A stretch of DNA of 64,000 nt from the NCBI GenBank assembly GCA_017312345.1, contig BLAA01000001.1, forward strand, positions 62,001-126,000, given 5' to 3'. This document shows, piece after piece, positions 8,361-17,086 of this stretch (its first letter is position 1; the number at the start of each line of letters is the position of its first letter). The position numbers and the translations under genes are program-made. The notes below the pieces were generated by a model, which searched no databases, was not told the origin of the DNA, and was given only the letters and a program-made list of their open reading frames with translations. The DNA is from Candidatus Denitrolinea symbiosum. Its GTDB lineage: Bacteria > Chloroflexota > Anaerolineae > Anaerolineales > Villigracilaceae.

Positions 8361-8816
8361 TCACAGTCCCAATTGCCTGCGGACGGCGTCCTGCCGGGCG
8401 GCGACGTCCGCCAGACTGGTATTGTCGAGGATGTTGGCGATGGCGTTGCGGACGTCGAGCATCACCAGGCGCAGGCCGCAGGTCTGCTCGTCGGGACAGC
8501 CGCACGGTTCGTAGGCCATCTGGCTGACGCATTTGACCGGGGCCAGCGGGCCGTCGAGCGTGCGGAAGATTTGACCGAGGGTGATCTCGCCGGGCGGTTT
8601 GGCGAGATAATATCCGCCGCCGAGACCCATCTTGCTGTGGAGCAGCCCGGCGTTTTTGAGCGTGAGCAGGATCTGCTCGAGGAATTTGGACGAGATATTT
8701 TCCCGTTCGGAGATCTCTTTGATCTGCACCATGGCCGGGGAGGAGCCGTCTGCGGAAGGCTCCGCCAGCCTGATCATGGCTCGTAAACCGTATTCGCCGC
8801 GTTTGGACAGTCGCAT
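8361..8816 (-). CDS. Rrf2-family transcriptional regulator (CymR/IscR-like)
   Basis: A 151-residue Rrf2 regulator. The N-terminal winged helix starts with MRLSKRGEYGLRAMIRLAE, and the recognition region is EISERENISSKFLEQILLTLKNAGLL followed by the GLGGGYYLAKPP wing. The central cysteines (CVSQ, then CGCPDEQTCGL) match the Fe-S ligand region of IscR/NsrR-type members, so it may sense iron-sulfur or redox state. Its divergent neighbours are cysK and cysE, which favours control of cysteine synthesis as for CymR, but a shared box with the pstS promoter is also seen. The start has AAGG 7 bases upstream. Confidence 0.9.
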   Translation of the reverse strand: MRLSKRGEYGLRAMIRLAEPSADGSSPAMVQIKEISERENISSKFLEQILLTLKNAGLLHSKMGLGGGYYLAKPPGEITLGQIFRTLDGPLAPVKCVSQMAYEPCGCPDEQTCGLRLVMLDVRNAIANILDNTSLADVAARQDAVRRQLGL

Positions 8817-8832
8817 GTTTGACCTTGTCGCC

Positions 8833-8862
8833 TATAATCTACTATCTCAATGGACTTTATAG
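8833..8862. promoter_or_regulatory. Promoter/operator region of the Rrf2 gene
   Basis: Contains GACTTTATAG (8853-8862), the reverse complement of the CTATAAAGTC box found at pstS, placed where it could overlap the regulator's own promoter (minus strand TTATAG at 8832-8837). A plus-strand TATAAT also lies at 8833-8838. Autoregulation by the Rrf2 protein is an inference. Confidence 0.4.
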
Positions 8863-8956
8863 CCTTATCATAATTCAGCGGCTGAATTTTGTCAATATGT
8901 TTTTTTTCAAAACCGATTGAACCGCGCAGAACGCGAAGATGAACCCCGACTCTGCT

Positions 8957-8983
8957 CCAGCCATGATTTGGCTGGTTTTTTTT
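8957..8983 (+). terminator. Intrinsic terminator, plus strand, upstream of the cysK promoter
   Basis: A perfect CCAGCC / GGCTGG stem with a 7-base loop followed by eight T residues. It acts on plus-strand transcription although no plus-strand gene precedes it, so it may end a small RNA or insulate the cysK promoter from antisense read-through of the Rrf2 region. Confidence 0.6.
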
Positions 8984-8984
8984 A

Positions 8985-9013
8985 TTGCTATTTGAAAATA
9001 AAGTTGATATAAT
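8985..9013 (+). promoter_or_regulatory. Candidate cysK promoter
   Basis: TTGCTA (8985-8990), a 17-base spacer and a perfect TATAAT (9008-9013). Transcription would start near 9020, giving an untranslated leader of about 245 bases before cysK. Confidence 0.6.
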
Positions 9014-9019
9014 GCCGCC

Positions 9020-9263
9020 CATCTTCCAGGAATGGAATCGCAAAAATGATGAAACTCTTCATGTTCCATTGCCTCTGTACCCGGCGGGGTTCTTAACCGC
9101 CGCCTCCCTATTCGAGTAAACGGCTGTCTGCCGCAAACGGTGGTTTGACCCCGCAATTCACAAGTCGTCTCGCAAACGGCTTTCAGGTCATCCATGTTTG
9201 CAGCGCCAATCGAACGGCGCGCAGACAGTCGTTTTATTTATTTAACCGCCAGGAGATATTAAC
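9020..9263 (+). ncRNA. Structured 5' leader of cysK (candidate cis-regulatory RNA)
   Basis: No gene fits here, but the leader is rich in complementary segments. The largest is a 12-bp stem (9120-9131 with 9221-9232, one G-U pair) enclosing three hairpins: CAAAC/GTTTG (9134-9147), GCAAAC/GTTTGC (9172-9201) and GCGCC/GGCGC (9203-9220), the last directly abutting the closing stem. Upstream are AATGGAA/TTCCATT (9031-9070, with an inner ATGAA/TTCAT hairpin) and CGGCGG/CCGCCG (9082-9102). The AGGAG ribosome binding site lies ~18 bases after the big stem. I do not recognise a T-box, SAM or cobalamin riboswitch in it. The fold and any regulatory role are inferred. Confidence 0.5.
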
Positions 9264-10214
<951 letters not shown>

Positions 10215-10222
10215 CGCCGTTT

Positions 10223-10255
10223 GGCGCGCGCCGCGGGCAAACCGCGGCGCGCGCC
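10223..10255. other. Stable intercistronic hairpin between cysK and cysE
   Basis: A perfect 14-bp all-GC stem (10223-10236 with 10242-10255) with the loop GCAAA, 8 bases after the cysK stop and 25 before cysE. It has no T-run, so it is more likely an mRNA-stability element or partial terminator that sets the CysK:CysE ratio. Confidence 0.65.
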
Positions 10256-10280
10256 GCCAGGCGATGAAAGCGAGCGTCCC

Positions 10281-10988
10281 ATGTTTCATCTCATTCGCGA
10301 GGATATCCAGTCCGTCCTCGACCGCGATCCCGCGGCGCGCAACGCGCTGGAAGTTTTGCTGTGCTACCCCGGCCTGCACGCGATCTGGGCGCACCGTCTC
10401 TCCCACCGTTTGTGGACAAGCAATCTCCGTCTCTTCGCGCGCTGGCTGTCGCAGCTGGCGCGCGGCCTGACCGGCATCGAGATCCATCCCGGCGCGGTCA
10501 TTGGATGTAATTTTTTCATTGACCACGGCATGGGCGTGGTGATCGGGGAGACGGCTGAAGTGGGCAACAACGTGACGCTGTATCACGGCGTCACGCTGGG
10601 CGGCACGAGCCTGAACAAGGTGAAGCGTCACCCGACGTTGGAGAACAATGTGGTGGTCGGCGCGGGGGCCAAAGTGCTGGGAGCCATCACCATCGGCGCG
10701 AACAGCCGCATCGGCGCCAACGCCGTGGTGGTGAGGTCCGTGCCGTCCGATTCGGTGGTGGTGGGCGTGCCGGGACAGGTGGTGGTGCGCGAGCCTCGCC
10801 AGCGCCTCCCCGGCGAAAAAGCGGACCTGGAACACGGCAACCTGCCCGACACCATCGGCGAGACGCTGGCCGCGCTGATCGCGCACGTCAACTCGCTGGA
10901 GCGGCGCGTCAACGGCGGCGGGGAACAGGTCCCCGCGCTGCACGCGCCGGAACACGGTCTCTGGCACGCGGAGGATTTCGCGATCTGA
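10281..10988 (+). CDS. cysE: Serine O-acetyltransferase
   Basis: A 235-residue enzyme that acetylates serine with acetyl-CoA, the committed step of cysteine synthesis. ATG 10281 is chosen because [21 protein letters not shown] is the usual CysE beginning; upstream in-frame codons fall in the cysK-cysE hairpin. The N-terminal helical part includes [17 protein letters not shown], and the left-handed beta-helix contains [41 protein letters not shown] and the hexapeptide repeats around [22 protein letters not shown]. No clear Shine-Dalgarno sequence is present, consistent with coupling to cysK. Confidence 0.94.
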   Translation: MFHLIREDIQSVLDRDPAARNALEVLLCYPGLHAIWAHRLSHRLWTSNLRLFARWLSQLARGLTGIEIHPGAVIGCNFFIDHGMGVVIGETAEVGNNVTLYHGVTLGGTSLNKVKRHPTLENNVVVGAGAKVLGAITIGANSRIGANAVVVRSVPSDSVVVGVPGQVVVREPRQRLPGEKADLEHGNLPDTIGETLAALIAHVNSLERRVNGGGEQVPALHAPEHGLWHAEDFAI

Positions 10989-10994
10989 GATGAA

Positions 10995-11690
10995 CTAACG
11001 TTTCGAGAGCGCTGCCCTGCCGTAATCGCACAAATTTCGGATGGGGCAATGGGCGCAATCGGGTTTGCGCGCGTGGCAGAACTCCCGTCCCAGGCGGATC
11101 AGGTTCAGGTGCGCGGCGTAATGCGTCTCGGGCGGGAACAGCGCTTCGAGGTACGGATGCGCCTGCTCCACCGTCATCTTTTGCGGACGCAGGCCGATCC
11201 GCCCGGTGACGCGGTAAATGTGCGTGTCCACGGGGAAGGCGGGACGTCCCAGCGAAAAGCACAGGACGATGGCGGCCGTCTTCGGGCCGACGCCCTTGAA
11301 TTTCATCAGCCAGCTGCGCGCCTCTTCGAGCGGCAGGTCTTTCAGGAAGAACAGGTCGAGGTTGCCGCGTTCCTCCGTGATCTGACGCAACGTCTGCTGG
11401 ATGCGCGGCCCCTTCTGATTGGCGAGTCCCGCGGGACGGATGGCGGCGATCACGGCCTCCGTCTTCGCGTCGCGGACGGCCTCCCACGTGCGGAATTTGG
11501 CGCGCAGCGCGTCGTCGGCGCGGTCGCGGTTGACGTCGTTCGTGTTCTGCGAAAGGATCGTGGAGACCAGAACGTCCGTCGGCGGAGGCGGGTTCTTCCA
11601 AACGGGTTCGCCAAAGACTTCGATCAATTTTTTATGAATGGCAAGGGCGCGTTTTTGCAGTGTGGTCATGGGCGAATGGTTTTGCGACAT
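10995..11690 (-). CDS. nth: Endonuclease III (DNA glycosylase/AP lyase)
   Basis: A 231-residue base-excision repair enzyme removing oxidised pyrimidines. The helix-hairpin-helix is LMKFKGVGPKTAAIVL with the catalytic lysine in GPKTA; the catalytic aspartate is in PVDTHIYRV. The C-terminal [4Fe-4S] ligands are spaced C-x6-C-x2-C-x5-C (CHARKPDCAHCPIRNLC). ATG 11690 lies three bases after the asparaginase stop, supporting coupling; a second in-frame ATG at 11669 (MTTLQKR) is possible. It ends convergently with cysE. Confidence 0.95.
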   Translation of the reverse strand: MSQNHSPMTTLQKRALAIHKKLIEVFGEPVWKNPPPPTDVLVSTILSQNTNDVNRDRADDALRAKFRTWEAVRDAKTEAVIAAIRPAGLANQKGPRIQQTLRQITEERGNLDLFFLKDLPLEEARSWLMKFKGVGPKTAAIVLCFSLGRPAFPVDTHIYRVTGRIGLRPQKMTVEQAHPYLEALFPPETHYAAHLNLIRLGREFCHARKPDCAHCPIRNLCDYGRAALSKR

Positions 11691-11693
11691 GCG

Positions 11694-12779
11694 CTACGCG
11701 GCGGCCATTGCGTATTGCGCGGCCAGTTCGAAGGCCGGGCGGGACTCTCCCGTCACGAGGCCGGCGTAATTTTTCAACACGCGCTTCGGACCGAACGCGG
11801 CGAGGCGCTTTAACTGCTCCTCGTCCAGCGCGTCGAGTTGACGGAGTATCTCCAGCGTCACCGCCGGGCGGACGCGGGGACGCGCTTCGAGCGAGTCGTT
11901 CATGCGGCCGGGGTCGCCGTCGGTCGCTTTGAAGGCGATGCCCAGGCCGCGTTCGCCGATCAAACCGGGCAGGAGGCCGAGGATCTGGAATCCCTCCGCG
12001 CCGCGCTTGGTGACGATCTTCCCGCCGCCGACTTTCATCAACTCACAGTCGAACTCGCCGAAGTTGCTCACCATTTCGGGATGCGCGGTCATGGCGGAGG
12101 CGATCTGGCCGCAGGCTTCGGCGCGGACCTGGCCCAGTCCGCGCGGGTCGCAGAAACGCGCCATGGCGAGCGCGGCGTTGAAGAGCGGGAGCGCAAAGTT
12201 GGGCGCCGAGCAGCCGTCCACGCCGAGGCGGATGGACGCGGGGGGCAGTCCGCTCAGGTCGGAGAGAACCGCCAGAATGTCGCGCTGGATCGGATGGTCG
12301 GGCGAGAGGTAGTCGTCGAGGGGCAGTCCACGCATTTTGGCGCAGGCCAGCATGGCGGTATGTTTCCCCGAGCAGTTGTTGTAGTTGGCGGTCGGACGGA
12401 TGCCCTCTTTGATGACGCGCCGCAGCATGTCCGCGTCGCTGGGCAGGTGCGGTCCGCATTGCAGGTCGGATTCCCGGACGCCGACTTTCTCTTGCAGGGC
12501 CGCGACCGCGTCGAGGTGGATCTGCGCGGTCTCGTGCGAGGCGCAGGCCAGGGCGAGTTCTTTTTGGGTGAATCCGAAACGCTCCAGGCCGCCGCCTTCC
12601 ACGAAAGGCAGGATTTGGAAGGGCTTGGCGGAGGAACGCAGGAACGCGACCGTGTTCGGGTCGCCAACAGAATAGAGCAGGCGGCCGTCCGGGTCCACGA
12701 CGGCGATGGAGCCGAAGTGCGTGGATTCGACGAGGCCGCCGCGAAGCATTTCGAGGAGGGGCGCGGATGGGTTATTCAT
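11694..12779 (-). CDS. Asparaginase, Asparaginase_II family
   Basis: A 361-residue protein matching the Asparaginase_II family (distinct from AnsA/AnsB): RGGLVESTHFGSIAVVDPDGRLL, SVGDPNTVAFLRSSAKPFQILPF, CASHETAQIHLDAV and NNCSGKHTAMLA. It probably hydrolyses asparagine to aspartate and ammonia in the cytosol. The start ATG 12779 overlaps the end of the upstream gene by 8 bases; the open frame continues to 12905 but that part runs into the upstream gene and lacks family similarity. It is the middle gene of an MBL-asparaginase-nth run. Confidence 0.85.
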   Translation of the reverse strand: MNNPSAPLLEMLRGGLVESTHFGSIAVVDPDGRLLYSVGDPNTVAFLRSSAKPFQILPFVEGGGLERFGFTQKELALACASHETAQIHLDAVAALQEKVGVRESDLQCGPHLPSDADMLRRVIKEGIRPTANYNNCSGKHTAMLACAKMRGLPLDDYLSPDHPIQRDILAVLSDLSGLPPASIRLGVDGCSAPNFALPLFNAALAMARFCDPRGLGQVRAEACGQIASAMTAHPEMVSNFGEFDCELMKVGGGKIVTKRGAEGFQILGLLPGLIGERGLGIAFKATDGDPGRMNDSLEARPRVRPAVTLEILRQLDALDEEQLKRLAAFGPKRVLKNYAGLVTGESRPAFELAAQYAMAAA

Positions 12780-13629
12780 CTTCAAAGCCGTTGGTGGGAT
12801 GGTAGTGTCGGACGTAATAGTGGCGAAGTCCGTAGCGCAGGCGCTGGGCGAAATATCTCTGGCGCGAAGCGGGCGCCTTGTACGCGCCGAGCAAATGCTC
12901 CACAAGTTTTTCGACGGCGTCGGCAGGCGCGTTTCGAGCGGCCAGTTTTTCGAGGCGGTCGTGGATATGCTTGACGATCTCCATTTGAGTTTTGACGACC
13001 GCCGCGTTGACCACGCCGCCGCGCCCGCTCACAATAGAATAGCCCTTATAGTCGGCGCTCGTGAGTTTCTTGAGCGCTTCGATCCATTGGGGCAGGTTGG
13101 CGTTGGAGAGGAAGGGCGGCTGGTTCTTGAGGACGAGGTCGCCGACGAAGACGATCTTCTCGACCGGCAGGACGACCCACACCGCGCCCGAAGCCGGCCC
13201 GGGACGGTGTTCGATGCGGACCGGGTTCCCGCCCCAATACAGGTCGAGGTTGTGCGTGAAGGAGATCTCCGGCAGCGCCCAGCGGACAGACCCCAGCCCG
13301 GGGATGGATTCCCAGTTGGCGCCGGTCTCGTCGCCCTGGGCCTTGAAGGTGGTGGGGCGGTTACGGAAGGCGTGGGCGGTCTTCTCGTGCGCGATCACGG
13401 TGCAGTCCATGGCGCGCGCGCCCAGCGTCCGGTCGGGATGTGAATCGAGATTAACGAGGACGCGGTCGGGGCCAGCGCCCAGGTTCATAAGGGAGGCGCG
13501 CCAGGTGCGGCTGTCGTCGGGCGAGGGGGGCGCGTCGATCTGGACCAGTCCGCGCGGGGCGCTGACGACCCCAAGCGTCACGCCCGGGAGGGCGTCTTCA
13601 ATATAGACTCTGTCGGCTATGGCTTGCAT
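12772..13629 (-). CDS. MBL-fold hydrolase-like protein with incomplete metal motif
   Basis: A 285-residue protein with the order of segments of a metallo-beta-lactamase fold: VYIEDALPGVTLGVV, then NLDSHPDRTLGARAMD in the position of the HxHxDH motif, IEHRPGPASGAVWVVLP in that of the HxPGHTPG loop, and IVFVGDLVL with the bridging aspartate. The first motif keeps only an H-x-D pair, so a canonical two-metal site is doubtful. The ~100-residue C-terminal helical part is unusual. A GGAG site precedes the start. Substrate unknown; operon partners give no clear hint. Confidence 0.65.
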   Translation of the reverse strand: MQAIADRVYIEDALPGVTLGVVSAPRGLVQIDAPPSPDDSRTWRASLMNLGAGPDRVLVNLDSHPDRTLGARAMDCTVIAHEKTAHAFRNRPTTFKAQGDETGANWESIPGLGSVRWALPEISFTHNLDLYWGGNPVRIEHRPGPASGAVWVVLPVEKIVFVGDLVLKNQPPFLSNANLPQWIEALKKLTSADYKGYSIVSGRGGVVNAAVVKTQMEIVKHIHDRLEKLAARNAPADAVEKLVEHLLGAYKAPASRQRYFAQRLRYGLRHYYVRHYHPTNGFEDE

Positions 13630-13641
13630 GCAAACTCCGTA

Positions 13642-15756
13642 TTATTTTTCCTGCATTTTGATTTCCTGTGCGGTGGCGATGGGCAGGGTGAAGCGGAAGG
13701 ACGAGCCCTGCTCCGGCAGGTCTTCCACCCAGATGCGGCCCCCGTGTCCCTGAACGGCGAGGCGGCAGAAGGCCAGTCCCACGCCCAGGCCGCCGGGTTT
13801 GTCTTTGCCGCGCAGGCGGGTAAATTTGTCGAAGATGCGTTCGCGGTATTCGGGCGGGATGCCCGGCCCGTTGTCGTTCACCCAGAATTCCGTCCATTTG
13901 CCGTCCTGTTTCGCGCCGATCGTGATGTTTCCGCCGGCCGGCGTGAATTTGATGGCGTTCTCCAACAGGTTGACCGCCACGCGGTGAACCATGCCCGCGT
14001 CTGCCCAGAGGATCGGGAGTTGTTCGGGCAGTTCTGAGACCAGCGTCTGGCGGCGGCCCTCGACGGCGGGCGTCACGTCTTTGAGCGCCTGCCGGAGGAT
14101 GGGCAGCGGGTCGGTCGCCTGCTGGTTCACAACAGACTGGCCGGCTTCGAGACGGTTCAGGTCGAGCAGGGAATCCACCAGGCGCTGGATGCGCGCGGTG
14201 GAGTTGGAGGCGATGTCCAGGATGGAATGCGCCGAGGTTTCGGAGGAATCGATCAAACCCGAAAGCACCTCGATGCTGGAGACGACGTTCGCCAGCGGCG
14301 AGCGCAGGTCGTGATAGATCATAGAGGTCAGGTCGTCGCGCAGGGCGTCCAGTTCCTTGCGCTCGGTGATATCGCGCAGCAGCCATTGGATGGAATCGGA
14401 TTCTTCGAAGTCCACGCGCCGCACGTAGACCTCGACCGGCATTTTCGTCCCCTGCGCCTGTTTGAGCGCGGATTCGTATCCGCACCCGTCGCCTTCATAG
14501 ATGGTTTTGAATTTTTCGCCGGTGAGTTCCCATTTGACCGCGTGCAGGTCGGCGATGGACATGGCCCGCAGCTCGCCGTCGCTGTATCCGCTCATCGCCA
14601 CCGCGGGGCGGTTGGCTTCAAGAATGCGCCCATCCCAATCGGTGATGAAGATGGCGTCCATGCTGCCTTCGAACAGTTCGCGGTAGCGGCGGTGGGCGGC
14701 GTCGATGCGTTCGTAGAACTGGACGTTTTGGATGGTCGTCCCCGCGAGCGAACCGAGACCGGTCATCACCAGCAGCGCGTCGGGGTCGAACGTCCCGCTG
14801 ACGGGGTTGATGGCCTCGATTACGCCGATGACCCCGGCCTGCGTCTGAATGGGAGCCGCGACCACGGCCTTGGCGCGGATGCCGCTGAAGCGGTCCGCGT
14901 CGGTGAAGCGTTTGTCCGAGGCGACGGCGGGGATGACCACGCCGCGTCCCTCGCGCGACACCAGCCCGATCAGCCCTTCGCCGGGAGGCACGCGGCGGTT
15001 GATGATGTTTCCGGCGTTCTGCCCCGTCGCGGCGCGGAAGACGAGATCGCCCGTCTGCGCGTCGTGGAGGGCCACCGCGGCCGTCTCCACCTGCAGGGCC
15101 TGGATGGTTTGATTCAGGATGCGCTGCAACACATCTTCCATGCGGAGCGAAGTGTTGATCGAGGCCGCGCTTTCGGCCAGCGCGGTCATCACGCGCGCCT
15201 GCCGCTGACTTTCGGTGTAAAGACGGGCGTTCAACACCGCCACCCCGGCCTGGTCGGCGATGGCCTGCATCAGTTCGAGATGTTCCTCGTTGAACGCGTT
15301 GGGGACGGAATGGACCAACGTCAACACGCCCACCAGTTTTTCGCGGGCGAGCAGCGGCACGCAAATGGCCGATTTTGACCCCGTCTTCTCCAGCGCGTCG
15401 TCGGGCCGGCGCAGCCAGCGCTCGTCCTTCATGGTGTCGGGAAGGAGCGCGGCTTTGCGGTGACTCACCACCCAGCCGGCCAGTCCGCGTTCGACCGTGT
15501 CGCGCAACTGCTGGGTGGTATGTTCGTGGAATTGCTGCCCGTAAACGATGGTCGCGTCCACGGGTTTTTTATCGTCGTCCAGCACCACAATGCTGGCGCG
15601 TTCGCCGCCCACGTTTCGCATGGCCTCAAAAAGGACGCGCTGCAACACCGTGCGCAAATCCAGCGCGGTAGCCACCTCGCGGCTGACGTGATAGAGGAGT
15701 TCCAGCAAAGCGCGGGTGCGATCTTCGTGTGCGGGTTTAGAGAATGAACGAAACAC
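13642..15756 (-). CDS. Cytosolic sensor histidine kinase, GAF-GAF-PAS-HisKA-HATPase
   Basis: About 704 residues, no membrane segments. Two GAF domains cover about 10-360, a PAS domain follows (ELFEGSMDAIFITDWDGRIL to LLRDITERKEL), then HisKA with the phospho-acceptor histidine in MIYHDLRSPLANV (near residue 480), and HATPase with NLLENAIKF (N-box), NDNGPGIPPEY (G1) and GGLGVGLAFCR (G2). I chose GTG 15756 rather than ATG 15786: GAGAAGG lies 5 bases before this GTG, and an extended -10 (TGC-TATACT) lies inside the longer frame. No response regulator is adjacent, so its partner is unknown. Confidence 0.88.
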   Translation of the reverse strand: MFRSFSKPAHEDRTRALLELLYHVSREVATALDLRTVLQRVLFEAMRNVGGERASIVVLDDDKKPVDATIVYGQQFHEHTTQQLRDTVERGLAGWVVSHRKAALLPDTMKDERWLRRPDDALEKTGSKSAICVPLLAREKLVGVLTLVHSVPNAFNEEHLELMQAIADQAGVAVLNARLYTESQRQARVMTALAESAASINTSLRMEDVLQRILNQTIQALQVETAAVALHDAQTGDLVFRAATGQNAGNIINRRVPPGEGLIGLVSREGRGVVIPAVASDKRFTDADRFSGIRAKAVVAAPIQTQAGVIGVIEAINPVSGTFDPDALLVMTGLGSLAGTTIQNVQFYERIDAAHRRYRELFEGSMDAIFITDWDGRILEANRPAVAMSGYSDGELRAMSIADLHAVKWELTGEKFKTIYEGDGCGYESALKQAQGTKMPVEVYVRRVDFEESDSIQWLLRDITERKELDALRDDLTSMIYHDLRSPLANVVSSIEVLSGLIDSSETSAHSILDIASNSTARIQRLVDSLLDLNRLEAGQSVVNQQATDPLPILRQALKDVTPAVEGRRQTLVSELPEQLPILWADAGMVHRVAVNLLENAIKFTPAGGNITIGAKQDGKWTEFWVNDNGPGIPPEYRERIFDKFTRLRGKDKPGGLGVGLAFCRLAVQGHGGRIWVEDLPEQGSSFRFTLPIATAQEIKMQEK

Positions 15757-15774
15757 GTCGGCCTTCTCGACGAA

Positions 15775-15783
15775 AGTATAGCA
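15775..15783 (-). promoter_or_regulatory. Extended -10 promoter of the histidine kinase gene
   Basis: TGC-TATACT on the minus strand, placed 18 bases before the chosen GTG start. It is the same element as those before tmRNA, uvrA and several lipoprotein genes in this window. Confidence 0.55.
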
Positions 15784-15800
15784 CATTCGCCTCGCTGCGG

Positions 15801-15806
15801 TAAAAT
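15801..15806 (+). promoter_or_regulatory. -10 element of a probable leaderless HAD transcript
   Basis: TAAAAT followed by only six bases before ATG 15813, so the mRNA would begin at or next to the start codon. There is no Shine-Dalgarno sequence. Confidence 0.5.
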
Positions 15807-15812
15807 TCGGTC

Positions 15813-16478
15813 ATGCCTCTCGACCTCTCGCGCATACGCGCCCTGTGCTTCGACGTGGACGGGACTCTGAGCGACACCGACGATCTCTACGCGGGCCAGG
15901 CGGCGCGCTTCCTGCCCCGCTTCCTCTTCCGCGACCCCCAGCGGGCCGCCCGCCGCCTGGTGATGTGGATCGAATCCCCCGGCAACGCGCTGATGGGGAT
16001 TCCCGACCGCTTCGGCCTCGACGACGAACTGGCCGCGCTGGTCAACTGGATGAACCGCCATCGCAAAAAGCGCTGGAAGCGCTACCTCCTCGTCCCCGGC
16101 GTGGACGCCATGCTGGCGCGCCTGCACGGACGTTACCCGATGGCCGTCGTCTCGGCCCGCGACGAAGACGGGACGCGCGCCTTCCTCGACCGCTTCAACC
16201 TGACGCGTTACTTCGACGTAATCGTCGCCGCGCTGACCGCCGAACACACCAAGCCCTATCCCGACCCGGTCATTTACGCGGCGGAGAAGATGGGCGTCGC
16301 GCCCGAATCCTGCCTGATGATCGGCGACACCACCGTGGACATCCGCGCCGGCAGGTCCGCGGGCGCGCAGACGGCGGGCGTGTTATGCGGTTTTGGCGAA
16401 GAGGAGGAATTGAGGAGAGCGGGCGCGGACTTGATTCTCAAGTCCACGACGGACGTGGAAGCGGCGCTGGGCGGGTGA
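15813..16478 (+). CDS. HAD-superfamily phosphatase (phosphoglycolate phosphatase-like)
   Basis: A 221-residue HAD hydrolase. Motif I is CFDVDGTLSDTDD with the nucleophilic aspartate; motif II is AVVSARDEDG; the conserved lysine lies in EHTKPYPDP; motif IV is LMIGDTTVDIRAGRSAG. The helical cap is inserted between motifs I and II, as in subfamily IA phosphatases such as Gph. The exact substrate cannot be read. It is a single gene with a leaderless-looking start, transcribed divergently from the histidine kinase. Confidence 0.86.
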   Translation: MPLDLSRIRALCFDVDGTLSDTDDLYAGQAARFLPRFLFRDPQRAARRLVMWIESPGNALMGIPDRFGLDDELAALVNWMNRHRKKRWKRYLLVPGVDAMLARLHGRYPMAVVSARDEDGTRAFLDRFNLTRYFDVIVAALTAEHTKPYPDPVIYAAEKMGVAPESCLMIGDTTVDIRAGRSAGAQTAGVLCGFGEEEELRRAGADLILKSTTDVEAALGG

Positions 16479-16501
16479 TCGGCGGAGCGGTTTAAAGCGC
16501 T

Positions 16502-17086
16502 CTACAACTCGCTCGTGCGCGCCGGGCGAATCCCGGTCTTGTCCGCGTAGAAGGCTTTGATCGAGCGGATGTCCGCTTCCATGTCGTCGGTCACGTTGAA
16601 AGCGGGACCGATGCCGCAGGTTTTGGCGGCGCTGTCCACGTAGCCGGTGAGAATGGGGACTCCCGCCTTTTTCGCGATGTGATAGAAACCCGTCTTCCAC
16701 TCGTTGACTTTGGAACGCGTCCCCTCGGGCGTGATGACCAGCATGAAGCGTTCGTTGGCGCGGAAGGCCTCCGCCATCTGGTCCACCAGCCCCTGCGATT
16801 TGGCGCGGTCCACGGGGTAGCCGCCGCACCAGCGGAAGAATCCGCCGAGGGGAGAGCGGAAGAGCTCGGCTTTGCCTATGAAGCGGAAGTCGCCGCGCAG
16901 GGTGAGGGCCAGGCCGAGGAACACGATGAAATCCCAGTTGGAGGTGTGCGGCGCGCCGACGATGACGAATTTCGGGGCGTCTGGGATGCGTCCATCCACG
17001 CGCCAGCCGAAAAGTCGGAAGAAGAAGCGGGTGAGGGCGCGGAAAAAATCGGTCAGGATGGGAGTCGTGAAGATAGTCGTCTTCAT
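16502..17086 (-). CDS. 1-acyl-glycerol-3-phosphate acyltransferase-like protein
   Basis: A 194-residue member of the PlsC acyltransferase family. The catalytic HX4D motif is visible in VGAPHTSNWDFIVF; the glycerol-phosphate-binding block is ITPEGTRSKVNEWKTGFYHIA. It is shorter than typical PlsC but complete for this subgroup. It would acylate lysophosphatidate or a related lipid at the membrane. Its ATG overlaps the stop of the peptide transporter ATPase (ATGA), so it is the last gene of that operon, an unusual location. Confidence 0.83.
   Translation of the reverse strand: MKTTIFTTPILTDFFRALTRFFFRLFGWRVDGRIPDAPKFVIVGAPHTSNWDFIVFLGLALTLRGDFRFIGKAELFRSPLGGFFRWCGGYPVDRAKSQGLVDQMAEAFRANERFMLVITPEGTRSKVNEWKTGFYHIAKKAGVPILTGYVDSAAKTCGIGPAFNVTDDMEADIRSIKAFYADKTGIRPARTSEL

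Noticed and set aside
8875..9195. Small minus-strand frames in the cysK leader
   Set aside because: No ribosome binding site or family similarity; the interval is better explained by a structured plus-strand leader.
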